From contig CAZRWL010000002.1 in NCBI GenBank assembly GCA_964603935.1, positions 24,535 through 88,534 of the forward strand: 64,000 nt of DNA, given 5' to 3'. Positions 18,284 through 26,884 of the stretch are shown piece after piece; positions within the stretch are counted from its first letter, which is position 1; every line of letters begins with the position of its first letter. The position numbers and the translations under genes are program-made. Below the pieces are notes generated by a model. The model saw only the letters and a program-made list of their open reading frames with translations, was not told the origin of the DNA and made no database searches. This DNA comes from GWB1-37-8 sp964603935. GTDB taxonomy: Bacteria > Patescibacteriota > Microgenomatia > Levybacterales > UBA12049.

Positions 18284-18319
18284 AAAAAAAAGGAGCCTGG
18301 TCTTCGGCCAGGACTCCTT
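18284..18319 (-). terminator. Rho-independent terminator of the 69-aa ORF
   Basis: On the minus strand, an 11-bp stem (AAGGAG/CTCCTT plus CCTGG/CCAGG, one bulge) is followed by eight T. It lies about 20 nt after the stop of the small ORF at 18341. On the plus strand there is no T-tract, so it does not serve the surface-protein gene. Confidence 0.75.
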
Positions 18320-18340
18320 AAACCTGTCCTTATCATATTT

Positions 18341-18550
18341 CTAGACAACTCTTGATGCTAAAACATTCTGAAAATCATGCAGAAAAGTTTTTTTATAAAC
18401 TTTTTCTGCAAGCGATATTGCCTTTACCAAAGTCCCATATCCTCTTAAAACAAACGACAATGATATTGTCCTTTCCCTGCCTAATCCGGAGTATGGCTTG
18501 GCGACGATTCCTTGCATTACCTGATTCATACAAAAACAGTTTAACTTCAT
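18341..18550 (-). CDS. Small conserved-looking protein, possibly Alba-like
   Basis: 69 aa. The core FVLRGYGTLVKAISLAEKVYKK resembles the Gly-rich loop and helix of Alba-type nucleic-acid-binding proteins (GrG.aI.kAv..ae), a comparison by eye only. Met residues 8 and 12 could also start it. A strong rho-independent terminator directly downstream supports a real, separately transcribed gene. It is the only gene candidate in the 435-bp gap between 18218 and 18654; the rest of that gap shows only the promoter at 18613. Confidence 0.45.
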   Translation of the reverse strand: MKLNCFCMNQVMQGIVAKPYSGLGRERTISLSFVLRGYGTLVKAISLAEKVYKKTFLHDFQNVLASRVV

Positions 18551-18612
18551 AATTTATTTATTTCAGTAATCCAAAAAGCAAAAATTTTGTTAAATAAATC
18601 ACATTATTAAGA

Positions 18613-18642
18613 TTGACAAGCGTATATTTTTTATATTATAAA
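18613..18642 (+). promoter_or_regulatory. Promoter of the GT-C gene at 18654
   Basis: -35 TTGACA, an 18-nt spacer, -10 TATAAA, ending 11 nt before the GTG start. Near-leaderless mRNA. Confidence 0.7.
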
Positions 18643-18653
18643 TAAATACCTAC

Positions 18654-19961
18654 GTGAATAAAATAAAATTTACTATACTTATCCTCGTACTTCTTCTCGG
18701 CGTAATTCTAAAATTGCACAATTATTCTATCTACCCGCAAAGAGGAGCGACAAGCGATGAATATTCTTATTCTTTTCAAGGCGTAAGCCTTCTAACCAAA
18801 GGAGTTCCCATTTCCTGGTCTTCTTTTACCCAGTACAAAAATTTAAGGCACTTAACTATTGAAAAACTTTATTTCCCAATAGTATATCCTTATTTTGACC
18901 ATACCCCTTTGAATGGAATTGTTACAGGTGCATGGGCAGTAGCTTTCGGAGAAAATACTTTTGAAAAAATTCAACTCAAAACCATACGCATTGTTCCAAT
19001 TGCTTTTTCGACAATATCATCCCTTCTGGTATTTTTAATTGGCGTTAAGTTATTTAATTATAAAACAGCAATTTGGGCCCTTCTTATCTACACTACAACG
19101 GTAATTTTTGCAATTCATGGAAGGGTTGTTCTCGCGGAAAATCTAATTACACCCCTTCTTCTTGGCTCTATTTACGCTTTCATAAATTTTTATAAAAAAA
19201 TTAACATTCAAAAAACACTCATTCTTGGAACTTTAGCAGGCTTAACATTTTGGACTAAGGAATTGGGAGTTGTGACTTTTCTTACCCTTTTATACTTTTA
19301 CTTTTCCGAGAAATTAAAAACAAAATATACGGCTCTGCTTATAATTACATTCCTATCTCTTGTCGGATTGTACATTACATATGGGATATATTTCGATGCA
19401 GAGGTTTTTTGGAAAATTTTAAACCAGCAGTCCGCAAGAATTATCGGTCCGGACACACTTCCCTACATCCTCTCAAATCCTATTATTGTAAATAAATTTT
19501 ACGATGACGGATGGTATTTTTTTGGATTCTTTGCCTTTTTTGCTTCATTTTTTCACTACAAAGAATTAAAATTCATAATTGTTCCGGCAACTGCTTATTT
19601 TCTTCTTTTACTGTTCTCTTTAACGGAAAAAGGAGAGATGGGGTGGTATATTATCCCTCTTTTTCCCTTTATGTCTCTTTTTATGGCAAAGTTTTTGGTT
19701 GAGCAGGTGCAAAAGATAGGATTTGGCACATTTCCGCTTTTGATTTTTGTTGGGCTCTATCTCCTAGAATATGTGTATGAAGCAAGTTTTGGGCTAACTC
19801 CTTTACAATTTAGAATCGGGTTACTTATTCTTTTTTTACCAATCATGTTAACGGTAATATTCAAAAAAGAAAAAGCTTATAAATTCTTATCCCATTTCTG
19901 GTTTTATGCATTTATAGCGGCAAATATTCTATTGACCTACAACTACATCCACCCCTCCTAA
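18654..19961 (+). CDS. GT-C family (GT39/ArnT-like) membrane glycosyltransferase
   Basis: 435 aa with about ten membrane helices. The acidic loop after helix 1 is GATSDEYSYSFQGVSLL, the catalytic Asp-Glu position of PMT/ArnT-like enzymes; HGRVVLAENLITPLLLG follows near residue 157. It would move a sugar from a polyprenyl phosphate to an extracytoplasmic acceptor. GTG start, chosen because the promoter ends 11 nt upstream. Stands alone, convergent with the HEPN cassette. Confidence 0.75.
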   Translation: MNKIKFTILILVLLLGVILKLHNYSIYPQRGATSDEYSYSFQGVSLLTKGVPISWSSFTQYKNLRHLTIEKLYFPIVYPYFDHTPLNGIVTGAWAVAFGENTFEKIQLKTIRIVPIAFSTISSLLVFLIGVKLFNYKTAIWALLIYTTTVIFAIHGRVVLAENLITPLLLGSIYAFINFYKKINIQKTLILGTLAGLTFWTKELGVVTFLTLLYFYFSEKLKTKYTALLIITFLSLVGLYITYGIYFDAEVFWKILNQQSARIIGPDTLPYILSNPIIVNKFYDDGWYFFGFFAFFASFFHYKELKFIIVPATAYFLLLLFSLTEKGEMGWYIIPLFPFMSLFMAKFLVEQVQKIGFGTFPLLIFVGLYLLEYVYEASFGLTPLQFRIGLLILFLPIMLTVIFKKEKAYKFLSHFWFYAFIAANILLTYNYIHPS

Positions 19962-20101
19962 TTCCTCTGCCCTAAGAATAACGGGGATTCCTGCGACAAA
20001 GCCTTTCTTTAAAGCTAATTTCTACCTGAACATCTTAAAAAAATATTACCTTTTTAAGCCTTCAAGAGCAATATAGACTTTCTAAGAAGAAAGGTCAAGG
20101 A

Positions 20102-20491
20102 TTAAGAAATTTGGAAGAACTCTAAGATTGGCTTAAGATGATCTTGAATATATTTATTTACCTGAGTATCCGTAAAATAATCTTTAGCTAAATTGTTACC
20201 AATACCCTCTAAATATCTTGACTCCTTACTTCTTATAAATAGAAAGTTATAATGTTTATGAATTTCCCTATCCCACATGGCCAATATTTTTTCTCTCAAA
20301 GAATATAAGGATTCATTTGTCCGTTTCGCTCTCCAATACGGATCTCTATTCGTTAGACCTGCGTCAATTGCATGCAATGCAGCGTAAAATGCTACGGTCA
20401 ATTTCCAGTCCCTATAATTAGAATCTGTTATGGAATCCAAAAATGATTTATTGTGAGAAGACTGCTTTCTGTGGATTTGTTCTAATGGCAT
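20102..20491 (-). CDS. HEPN-domain protein (putative RNase)
   Basis: 129 aa, all-helical by appearance. DWKLTVAFYAALHAID resembles the first HEPN helix pair, and Arg75-x4-His80 in WDREIHKHYNF fits the R-x4-6-H catalytic motif of HEPN ribonucleases. Last gene of a tight minus-strand set: only 2 nt separate it from the 107-aa gene, which is 2 nt from the DUF3467-like gene. Such a nuclease with small partners could be a toxin or RNA-processing module. The HEPN call rests on motif and fold impression. Confidence 0.5.
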   Translation of the reverse strand: MPLEQIHRKQSSHNKSFLDSITDSNYRDWKLTVAFYAALHAIDAGLTNRDPYWRAKRTNESLYSLREKILAMWDREIHKHYNFLFIRSKESRYLEGIGNNLAKDYFTDTQVNKYIQDHLKPILEFFQIS

Positions 20492-20493
20492 AA

Positions 20494-20817
20494 CTAGAAT
20501 ATTTTATAATCGTTATCTGTCTCCGCAAATTGCTCTTCTTGAACATATTCAAAATTAAATGCAAAAGAGTAATTGAATCTCTCGTGAACATTAGCCTGAG
20601 CATCTATCAACTTACTTAGCTCTCTGTCAGAAGCTCTATTTTTTAATATAACTTTAACTATTATATCGTCGTGATAAATCTGTAAGTATATATTTTTTAT
20701 TATATTTATACCCCTATATATTTCCTTAATTATGGAACCCAAATCTCTCGTTGAGTATGTTTCAGAATGAACACTTATGGGAGTTGTCGTATTGGGATCT
20801 ATTGTAAATGTTTGCAT
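20494..20817 (-). CDS. Hypothetical protein, middle gene of the HEPN cassette
   Basis: 107 aa; not recognised. Looks mixed alpha/beta: an amphipathic helix around GSIIKEIYRGINIIKNIY, a strand pair IYLQIYHDDIIVKVILKN, a helix with SDRELSKLIDAQANVHERF, and a final beta segment. No membrane segment or signal peptide. With 2 nt on either side it must be co-translated with its neighbours, which suggests a common complex or antitoxin-like role; that is inference. Confidence 0.5.
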   Translation of the reverse strand: MQTFTIDPNTTTPISVHSETYSTRDLGSIIKEIYRGINIIKNIYLQIYHDDIIVKVILKNRASDRELSKLIDAQANVHERFNYSFAFNFEYVQEEQFAETDNDYKIF

Positions 20818-20819
20818 AT

Positions 20820-21089
20820 TTATTCCTTTATACTTTTGCCCATCTGAGCTTCCAATATTAACCTCAATTCTCTTGCAATATTCAAGGGTATTGTAACTCT
20901 TGAAACTAACATGCCTATCTGGTTACCCTTTTCATCTTTATCATTGGGATGAACATTTACAAAGTCAAACATAACTTCTTGATTCGATGTTGAAGTAACC
21001 GATACGATATTTGCATGATGACTTTTTCTTATTTCATCACTTGCTTTTACTATTAAATTTACCTTTTGAGGCGTCTTAATATTGCTCAC
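20820..21089 (-). CDS. DUF3467-like small protein
   Basis: The open frame runs to ATG 21107 (95 aa), but a TGC TATAAT extended -10 lies inside its first codons. I place the start at GTG 21089 (89 aa), 6 nt after that box. The sequence EVMFDFVNVHPND then GMLVSRVTIPLNIARELRLILEAQ follows the DUF3467 pattern (a beta-strand 'DF..', then 'sR..l.p..a..L...L'). Function of that family is unknown. First gene of the three-gene HEPN set, 62 nt after the NYN gene. Confidence 0.5.
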   Translation of the reverse strand: MSNIKTPQKVNLIVKASDEIRKSHHANIVSVTSTSNQEVMFDFVNVHPNDKDEKGNQIGMLVSRVTIPLNIARELRLILEAQMGKSIKE

Positions 21090-21095
21090 GGACAC

Positions 21096-21104
21096 ATTAT
21101 AGCA
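21096..21104 (-). promoter_or_regulatory. Extended -10 promoter of the DUF3467/HEPN operon
   Basis: TGC TATAAT within the apparent 5' codons; ends 6 nt before GTG 21089. Suggests the ATG at 21107 is not the start. Confidence 0.5.
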
Positions 21105-21168
21105 CATCTATTAATTAGCGAGAATGCAATGGTTAATTTACGACGTGGTTTTGAGGCGAGAGAAATTA

Positions 21169-21705
21169 TTACCTGGATTTGATAAAAGGCAGTAAATCTT
21201 CTTTCTTCAGCAGTGTTGACTCCGAACAAAAACTTACCATTCCAACGCTTGGTTTGTGAGAAAAACCTATATATTCTACGATTTTACCTTTTTCGCGCGC
21301 CTTTTTGATTGCCGGGGCTAAATCTGTATCGGAGGAAACAAGAATAATTCGGTCAGATGTATTCTCATAGACAGCTACCAACATATCTACTGCGATTTGC
21401 ACATCAACGCCTTTCTCATGGTAAACGCCACTACTTTTTAACAGATATCCAAATTGGTAAGAAACTTTATGCTTCTTGAGTTTTCCCAATAATTTCTGTT
21501 GAGCGTCAAACAATTTTTCTGTCTTTGCCGATCCGTCTTGTCTTATCCGACCAACATAATAACATACGCTAACAATATTATTAAGCCGAGCAATATAGCT
21601 AGCAAATTTGTTGAAATTAAACGAAAGAAGATTATGAAGTTTTAAATCCTTAAGCTTGAAATAAAAATTGCTTCCGTCAATGAGAATTACACATTTTTGT
21701 TTCAT
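21169..21705 (-). CDS. NYN/LabA-type PIN-like ribonuclease
   Basis: 178 aa. The acidic active-site set of NYN domains is present: Asp10 and Asn13 in LIDGSNFY, Asp101 in KGVDVQIAVDML, and Asp126/Asp128 in VSSDTDLAPAIKKA. These metal-dependent RNases act in RNA turnover or toxin-like roles. Full length for a single-domain LabA protein. Its promoter (-10 TAGAAT, 6 nt before the ATG) overlaps the terminator of the division operon, so it is a separate unit. Next to a HEPN protein gene set. Confidence 0.82.
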   Translation of the reverse strand: MKQKCVILIDGSNFYFKLKDLKLHNLLSFNFNKFASYIARLNNIVSVCYYVGRIRQDGSAKTEKLFDAQQKLLGKLKKHKVSYQFGYLLKSSGVYHEKGVDVQIAVDMLVAVYENTSDRIILVSSDTDLAPAIKKAREKGKIVEYIGFSHKPSVGMVSFCSESTLLKKEDLLPFIKSR

Positions 21706-21711
21706 CCATTG

Positions 21712-21717
21712 ATTCTA
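21712..21717 (-). promoter_or_regulatory. -10 box of the NYN gene
   Basis: TAGAAT ending 6 nt before ATG 21705. The possible -35 (TTGCAG) lies inside the terminator hairpin of the ftsZ transcript. Confidence 0.4.
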
Positions 21718-21720
21718 CAG

Positions 21721-21762
21721 CAAAAAATAAAGCCCTGCAAATGTCTTACGACCTCACAGGGC
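21721..21762 (-). terminator. Terminator of the division/cell-wall operon
   Basis: On the minus strand GCCCTG pairs with CAGGGC, with an inner GTC-GTAA-GAC, followed by TTTATTTTTT. Lies about 75 nt after the ftsZ stop. Confidence 0.65.
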
Positions 21763-21836
21763 GATTTAGTATCTAAATACTAGCATAAACGTGGCAGTTT
21801 AGTCAATAGATAAAATGCGAAAAATTAGTTTTGATG

Positions 21837-22955
21837 TTAGTTGCGTTGCCTTAAAAATGCGGGAATGTCCCAAGCGTCGTCGCTATTGCCGTCAAGAGGC
21901 GCTTCCTGCGGACTTGGCGCTTGGCCATCATCCTTTGCTAATTCCTGTTTCGGCACGGCATTATTTATTATAGGCTTGACGAACTCCTTAAGAGTTTGAC
22001 GCGTGTGATCGAAGCCTGTCGCGATAACGGCAATTTTAATTTGATCGTGCATGGCTTCATCAATTGTGGCTCCAAAAATAATATTTGCATCCGGGTCCGC
22101 AGCGCTGGAAATAATCTTTGCAGCATCATCCACCTCAGTCATTGTCAAATCAGGTCCGCCTGTAATATTGAACAAAACTCCCCTTGCCCCATCCATAGAT
22201 ATTTCAAGAAGAGGAGATGCAACCGCAGATCTTGCTGCAATCTGAGCTCTGTTTTCTCCGGATCCGGTACCTATTCCCATCAAAGCAGACCCGGCGCTGC
22301 TCATAATAGCTTTTACATCGGCAAAATCAACATTTATAAGTCCCGGAATAGTAATCAAGTCGGAAATTCCCTGAACACCTTGAGACAAGACAGAATCTGC
22401 AACGCCAAAAGCCTCCAGCAAAGACACTTTTTTATCCACAACATCTAAAATTCTCTGATTAGGAATAACAATAAGAGTATCTACTTTCTCCCGAAGAGCT
22501 TCTATTCCATCTTCTGCCGCAACCATACGTCTGGTTCCCTCGAAAGCAAAAGGCTTGGTTACAACCGCAACTGTTAACGCTCCTATTTCTTTAGCCGCCC
22601 TAGCAATTACCGCGCTTGCTCCTGTTCCCGTTCCACCTCCCATACCCGCAGTTATAAAAACCATGTCCGACCCATCAATAAATTCTTTTATTTTTTCGTA
22701 AGATTCTTCTGCAGCTTGTCTGCCTACTTCGGGATTGCCCCCTGACCCCAAACCCTTAGTGAGATTTTCTCCGATTTGAATTTTGGTTGAGGCTTTTGAC
22801 AAAAGAAGAACTTGAGCATCCGTATTAACGGAAATAAAATCAACGCCTTTTACAAGACTCGTAACAATCATGGAATTAAGAGCATTCATTCCTCCGCCGC
22901 CAACTCCCAAGACTCGGATTTTCGCAAAATTTGTGGTTTGGGGTTTAATTAACAT
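21837..22955 (-). CDS. ftsZ: Cell division GTPase FtsZ
   Basis: 372 aa. The GTP-binding loop GMGGGTGTGASAV (near residue 104) and the N-terminal GVGGGGMNALNSM are intact, as is the T7-loop region near VDFADVK. The C-terminal peptide DDAWDIPAFLRQRN, which binds FtsA, is present after a linker. It polymerises into the division ring. Preceded by AGGTGAG about 11 nt before the ATG, one of the clearer Shine-Dalgarno sequences here. Last gene of the operon, followed by a terminator. Confidence 0.98.
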   Translation of the reverse strand: MLIKPQTTNFAKIRVLGVGGGGMNALNSMIVTSLVKGVDFISVNTDAQVLLLSKASTKIQIGENLTKGLGSGGNPEVGRQAAEESYEKIKEFIDGSDMVFITAGMGGGTGTGASAVIARAAKEIGALTVAVVTKPFAFEGTRRMVAAEDGIEALREKVDTLIVIPNQRILDVVDKKVSLLEAFGVADSVLSQGVQGISDLITIPGLINVDFADVKAIMSSAGSALMGIGTGSGENRAQIAARSAVASPLLEISMDGARGVLFNITGGPDLTMTEVDDAAKIISSAADPDANIIFGATIDEAMHDQIKIAVIATGFDHTRQTLKEFVKPIINNAVPKQELAKDDGQAPSPQEAPLDGNSDDAWDIPAFLRQRN

Positions 22956-23011
22956 ATGTTTTTAATCTCACCTATCCTAACACCCAATTTTTCAAAAGTC
23001 AATGCAACAGT

Positions 23012-24304
23012 TTAGGGCATGAAGGATTTAGCGAAATTAATAACCCGGCTTATTACTTTATTAAAACCCAAATTCCCAATATTGGGAATGCTTATCCCAA
23101 AAGGCAAAGATTGCTTAATGTCCAAAGTTCGCCCAAAAACCGCAAGACCTACAACTGTTGCAAAAGCAGGAGTTTGTATTTCGTCTATCAATCCTGTCAT
23201 GTTGATTGGAATTCCTATCCTGACGGGCATTGCGAGCGTTCTTTTTGCGCTGTCTGTTATCCCAACTGTCAGGGCTCCGCCTCCTGTTATCACGATTCCC
23301 GAGGGGGTTTGACCGGCATAACCTGATCTTTTAATTTCCATTCCTATCATTGTAAAAAGCTCATTTAGTCTGGGTCTTATTATTCCATCTGTTAATGTTT
23401 TATGGGAAACTTTTCTGATATCTTCCGACAGACCAAGAGAGCTTAAGTCCAACTCGTCGGTATTTCTGGCTTCTTTCTCAAATGTTTCTCCCAATCTTTC
23501 GATTTTTGGTTTTTTAGATACATTAGATAAATATATTTTTATCTTTTCCGCGGATTCCAAGGAAATCCGAAGTCCAATTGCCAAATCATTTGTAATATGC
23601 CTGGCGCCAATAGGCAAAACCGAGGAATAGGCAACTGACCCATCGAAATAAATGGAAATATCCGTTGTCCCAGCCCCGATATCAACCAAAACAACACCCA
23701 ATTCCTTTTCCGTATCGGACAAAACCGCAAGGCTTGAGGAGTATCCGCTAAAAACAACAGCATCCACATCTATTCCAACCTGCGAAAACGCTTTTTCCAA
23801 ATTACTCAAAGACGTTGAGGCCGCGGAGATAATATGAGTATCTACCTCAAGCCTTATCCCTTTCATCCCGATTGGATCTTTTATGCCCTCCTGACCGTCA
23901 ACAGTGTAGTTCCTGGGCAAAACATGAATTATTTCTCTGCTTGACGGAAGGGATACGGCCTTCGCGGCATCTATCACTCGGTTTAAATCGCTTTCCGCAA
24001 CCTCTCCCTGACTTGAAGAAACAGCAACAACTCCCCGTGAATTTTGAGATTCGATATGGCTTCCACCGATTGACGCGACTATGCGGGAAACGGAATATCC
24101 GGCCATTCTTTCCGCGCTGTCAAGCGAATTATTGATGGAATCCACAGCCTCTTTTATGTCCACTATCTGACCTTTCTTAATTCCCTTTGAGGCAACTTCC
24201 GAAACTCCTAATACGTTTACCGAATCATCGCCGACTCTTGAAATGATGGTAACAATTTTTGAGGTTCCGATATCAACACCTACAACTATTTTTCCGTCCA
24301 ACAT
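23012..24304 (-). CDS. ftsA: Cell division protein FtsA
   Basis: 430 aa actin-like ATPase. GVDIGTSKIVTII (phosphate 1), VDIGAGTTDISIY (phosphate 2) and VITGGGALTVGI (adenosine) are present. The 1C subdomain lies between. The C-terminus RVINFAKSFMP is an amphipathic membrane-targeting helix. Tethers FtsZ to the membrane. Follows ftsQ by 6 nt and precedes ftsZ, the classical order. Confidence 0.97.
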   Translation of the reverse strand: MLDGKIVVGVDIGTSKIVTIISRVGDDSVNVLGVSEVASKGIKKGQIVDIKEAVDSINNSLDSAERMAGYSVSRIVASIGGSHIESQNSRGVVAVSSSQGEVAESDLNRVIDAAKAVSLPSSREIIHVLPRNYTVDGQEGIKDPIGMKGIRLEVDTHIISAASTSLSNLEKAFSQVGIDVDAVVFSGYSSSLAVLSDTEKELGVVLVDIGAGTTDISIYFDGSVAYSSVLPIGARHITNDLAIGLRISLESAEKIKIYLSNVSKKPKIERLGETFEKEARNTDELDLSSLGLSEDIRKVSHKTLTDGIIRPRLNELFTMIGMEIKRSGYAGQTPSGIVITGGGALTVGITDSAKRTLAMPVRIGIPINMTGLIDEIQTPAFATVVGLAVFGRTLDIKQSLPFGISIPNIGNLGFNKVISRVINFAKSFMP

Positions 24305-24310
24305 ACTTAT

Positions 24311-24703
24311 TTAAAAAGAAATAACGGGTTCTTTAAATCTTAAATCTATGCTTTTAAACGTCTTATCTTCTATTGTAAGCGCTCGCAGTATTCTTTGTAA
24401 AGAGGCTATTTGATTATCGATGTTTTTTTGAGAAGAAAGTTTAACTTGCCCATTATTCTGAATATTAATTACATACGAAGAATCGAAAAAAGCAATGGAA
24501 GAAAATGAGATATTTTTTTCTTTCAGGATTTTTTCAATTTTTGCCGAATTTTCGCTTTTACCCAAAGGGGAAATAAGCTGCTGGTTTTTTAAAGAAAAAA
24601 TTACATAAATAAAAAAACCTAAAAAAAGGAATAATTCAAATAGGAAAATCGTTTTTATTTTTTTCCTAAAAATCCTATTGCTGCGTTTTATCTTTACTAA
24701 CAT
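24311..24703 (-). CDS. ftsQ: Minimal FtsQ/DivIB-like division protein
   Basis: 130 aa, about half the usual FtsQ length. A basic cytoplasmic tail, one membrane helix (about 21-38), then a short extracytoplasmic region ending with FKSIDLRFKEPVISF, the usual end of the FtsQ/DivIB beta domain. A full POTRA domain does not seem to fit. Position between murG and ftsA is exactly that of ftsQ. Overlaps the murG 3' end by 29 nt. Confidence 0.7.
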   Translation of the reverse strand: MLVKIKRSNRIFRKKIKTIFLFELFLFLGFFIYVIFSLKNQQLISPLGKSENSAKIEKILKEKNISFSSIAFFDSSYVINIQNNGQVKLSSQKNIDNQIASLQRILRALTIEDKTFKSIDLRFKEPVISF

Positions 24704-25802
24704 TATTAATTATACTTACGATATTTTGAGCCGCGTGCTTACCCGGTAAATTTTTTAATTCTTTTTTGTCTATTTTATAACTTCCTATGTTACGAAACAT
24801 AAGTTTTACCGCTTGAAGTAATTTTTTAGAATCAAGTCCATTTTGGTGCAAAACGACAGATAACCCTATTTTTTCCAAAAACTTGGCATTTTTAAGCTGC
24901 TCGTTATTTTGAGAAAAGGGAAGCGGAATGAGAAGTGAAGGTTTCTCAAAATATAAAAGCTCTGTTATCGTATTCATACCTGACCGCGCAATAACCAAAG
25001 AGGATGAATTTATCAAATCTCCAATTCCTGAAGGGTCAATGAATTTTTCCAAAAGATAATTGCCCCGAAGTTCTTCAGACATTGTATGCTTGAGTCTTTC
25101 CAGGCGGTCAAAATCTCGATATTCATGAGCGTCTCCTGTCTGATGAATAATGTTGTACGATTCCAGAAACTCTTTCAGCGCCCCTTCTATCAATACGTTG
25201 ATTGCGTGGGATCCGGAACTTCCTCCCGTAATGTAAATTATTGGCAGTTTATTGTTAAAAACTGATTCTGCAATAGAAAATGGAGGATTTAAAATTTTAA
25301 ATTTACGCACAGGATTTCCCGTAAAGACAACTTTATTTTTTGGAAAATATTTCCTGGAAGAATTCCATGATATGCAAATTTTTCTTGAGAATCGTGAGAC
25401 AAGCCTGTTGGCAAGGCCTGCCTCCATAGTCTGCTCGTGTATAACAACAGGTATCTTGAGTATAGAGGCGCAAGGTATTACGGGAATAGAAACATACCCC
25501 CCAAACCCTACGACAACATCAGGTTTAAATTTAATTAAGATCAAAAAGGACTTAACGATCCCAAAGGGAAGTTTCAGCAGGGAAAAAAGAGTAAATCTGG
25601 TTAATTTTCTTTGCAGTCTTCCCGTATTCAATCCGACAAAGGGAATTTTTAATTTAGCAATTGTCTCATACTCAAGAGATAAAGCGTTATCTCCTTCCAA
25701 AGCATATTTTCTTCCGATAAAAAGTATTTTTGCATCTTTAGGTAAAGCATCTATCACCGCAAGCGCAGGAGATAAATGTCCGCCAATTATCGCAACTTTC
25801 AT
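24675..25802 (-). CDS. murG: UDP-GlcNAc:lipid I GlcNAc transferase MurG
   Basis: About 375 aa, GT28. The N-terminal loop is shortened to IIGGHLSPALAV but keeps GGH; GFGGYVSIPVI, VIHEQT and ITGGSSGSHAIN follow, and the donor site SGMNTITELLYFEKPSLLIPLP is complete. Makes lipid II at the inner membrane face. ATG 25802 overlaps the ftsW stop by 4 nt; the longer reading to 25844 is less likely. Confidence 0.95.
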   Translation of the reverse strand: MKVAIIGGHLSPALAVIDALPKDAKILFIGRKYALEGDNALSLEYETIAKLKIPFVGLNTGRLQRKLTRFTLFSLLKLPFGIVKSFLILIKFKPDVVVGFGGYVSIPVIPCASILKIPVVIHEQTMEAGLANRLVSRFSRKICISWNSSRKYFPKNKVVFTGNPVRKFKILNPPFSIAESVFNNKLPIIYITGGSSGSHAINVLIEGALKEFLESYNIIHQTGDAHEYRDFDRLERLKHTMSEELRGNYLLEKFIDPSGIGDLINSSSLVIARSGMNTITELLYFEKPSLLIPLPFSQNNEQLKNAKFLEKIGLSVVLHQNGLDSKKLLQAVKLMFRNIGSYKIDKKELKNLPGKHAAQNIVSIINNVSKDKTQQ

Positions 25803-26866
25803 ATTTTTTGTTTTGAAATATTCAATAATATCCCAACCGCGCAAAGATCAATAATTAATGCCGATCCTCCGTAAGAGATAAAAGGCAGAGGAATACCGGT
25901 TAACGGAACAAGAGCCGTTTGAGCGCCCAAATTGATTATGGTTTGCATTGCCAAAAAAGTTGTTATGCCCGCGGCCAGAAGTTTGCCAAAGTTATCTTTA
26001 GCATGCACTGCTATATAAAAACATTTTGTTATAATAAAAACATAAAATAAAACTAGACAAAATGCGCCTATAAAACCCAGTTCTTCCGCGATGATTGCAA
26101 AAATTGAATCTGTTGTGCCTTCGGGAAGATAAGCATACTTCTGCAGCGAATTTCCCAGCCCAACACCTGTTATCCCACCGGATCCCAAAGCAATCAGAAT
26201 TTGCCTCACATGATAAGATGACGCTTCAACCGATTGATTAATGTTAATAAACGCTTCAAGTCTCTTTGCCCTGTAAGGAGAAAGCTTTATGAATACATAC
26301 CCCAAAAATGCCAGCATTGGCAATAACCAAGAAAAATGCAGTAGGCTTGCACCGGACAAAAAATAAATCACTACCGCTTCGCTTAAAATTACCGCCGCTG
26401 TCCCCATATCCGGCTCCAACATTACCAAACTCAAAACCAAACCAATCAATATAAGAAATGCAGGAAGTCTCCCCTTTTCTTTATTGGAAAACCATGCTGC
26501 CAAATAAATGGCAAGCGCAAGCTTGATAAATTCTGCTGGCTGGAGAACGAAAAATCCTGCGTCAATCCAGCGGTTTGCTCCCAAAAGACTAATCCCGACC
26601 CCGGGAATAAAAACCAAAATTAGCAAAACTAGTGCCATAAAAAGTATCGGAAGAGCAAAGAAGTATAGTTTATGATAATCAAAAAAAGAAAAAAACCCTA
26701 ATGCCGCAAATCCCAGCATGACCCAAAAAAATTGATCTTTAACGTAGTGGTATTTATCGGAAAAGTCCCTAAACGCAACATACGAAGAAACATCATAAAT
26801 CATAAAAAGCCCAAAAAGAGTAAGGATTATAACCGAAAACAAAAGAAATATGTCTATCTTCTTCAT
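25799..26866 (-). CDS. ftsW: SEDS peptidoglycan polymerase FtsW
   Basis: 355 aa, about ten membrane helices. GANRWIDAGFFVLQPAEFIKLAL near residue 90, LEPDMGTAAVIL near 150 with the key Asp, GVGLGNSLQKYAYLPEGTTDSIFA near 225, and GIPLPFISYGGSAL near the end are all SEDS/FtsW features. Located between mraY and murG, its usual place. Would pair with the FtsI product for septal synthesis. Confidence 0.95.
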   Translation of the reverse strand: MKKIDIFLLFSVIILTLFGLFMIYDVSSYVAFRDFSDKYHYVKDQFFWVMLGFAALGFFSFFDYHKLYFFALPILFMALVLLILVFIPGVGISLLGANRWIDAGFFVLQPAEFIKLALAIYLAAWFSNKEKGRLPAFLILIGLVLSLVMLEPDMGTAAVILSEAVVIYFLSGASLLHFSWLLPMLAFLGYVFIKLSPYRAKRLEAFININQSVEASSYHVRQILIALGSGGITGVGLGNSLQKYAYLPEGTTDSIFAIIAEELGFIGAFCLVLFYVFIITKCFYIAVHAKDNFGKLLAAGITTFLAMQTIINLGAQTALVPLTGIPLPFISYGGSALIIDLCAVGILLNISKQKI

Positions 26867-26884
26867 AGAAGAAAATTTGAGCTG

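Noticed and set aside
18290..18319. Terminator of the 822-aa surface-protein gene
   Set aside because: The T-tract follows the stem only on the minus strand, so it serves the small minus-strand ORF.
20102..21705. Complete known defence system (for example a type III CRISPR or MNT-HEPN pair)
   Set aside because: No Cas, MNT nucleotidyltransferase or restriction gene is present; only HEPN, NYN and small unknown proteins are seen.
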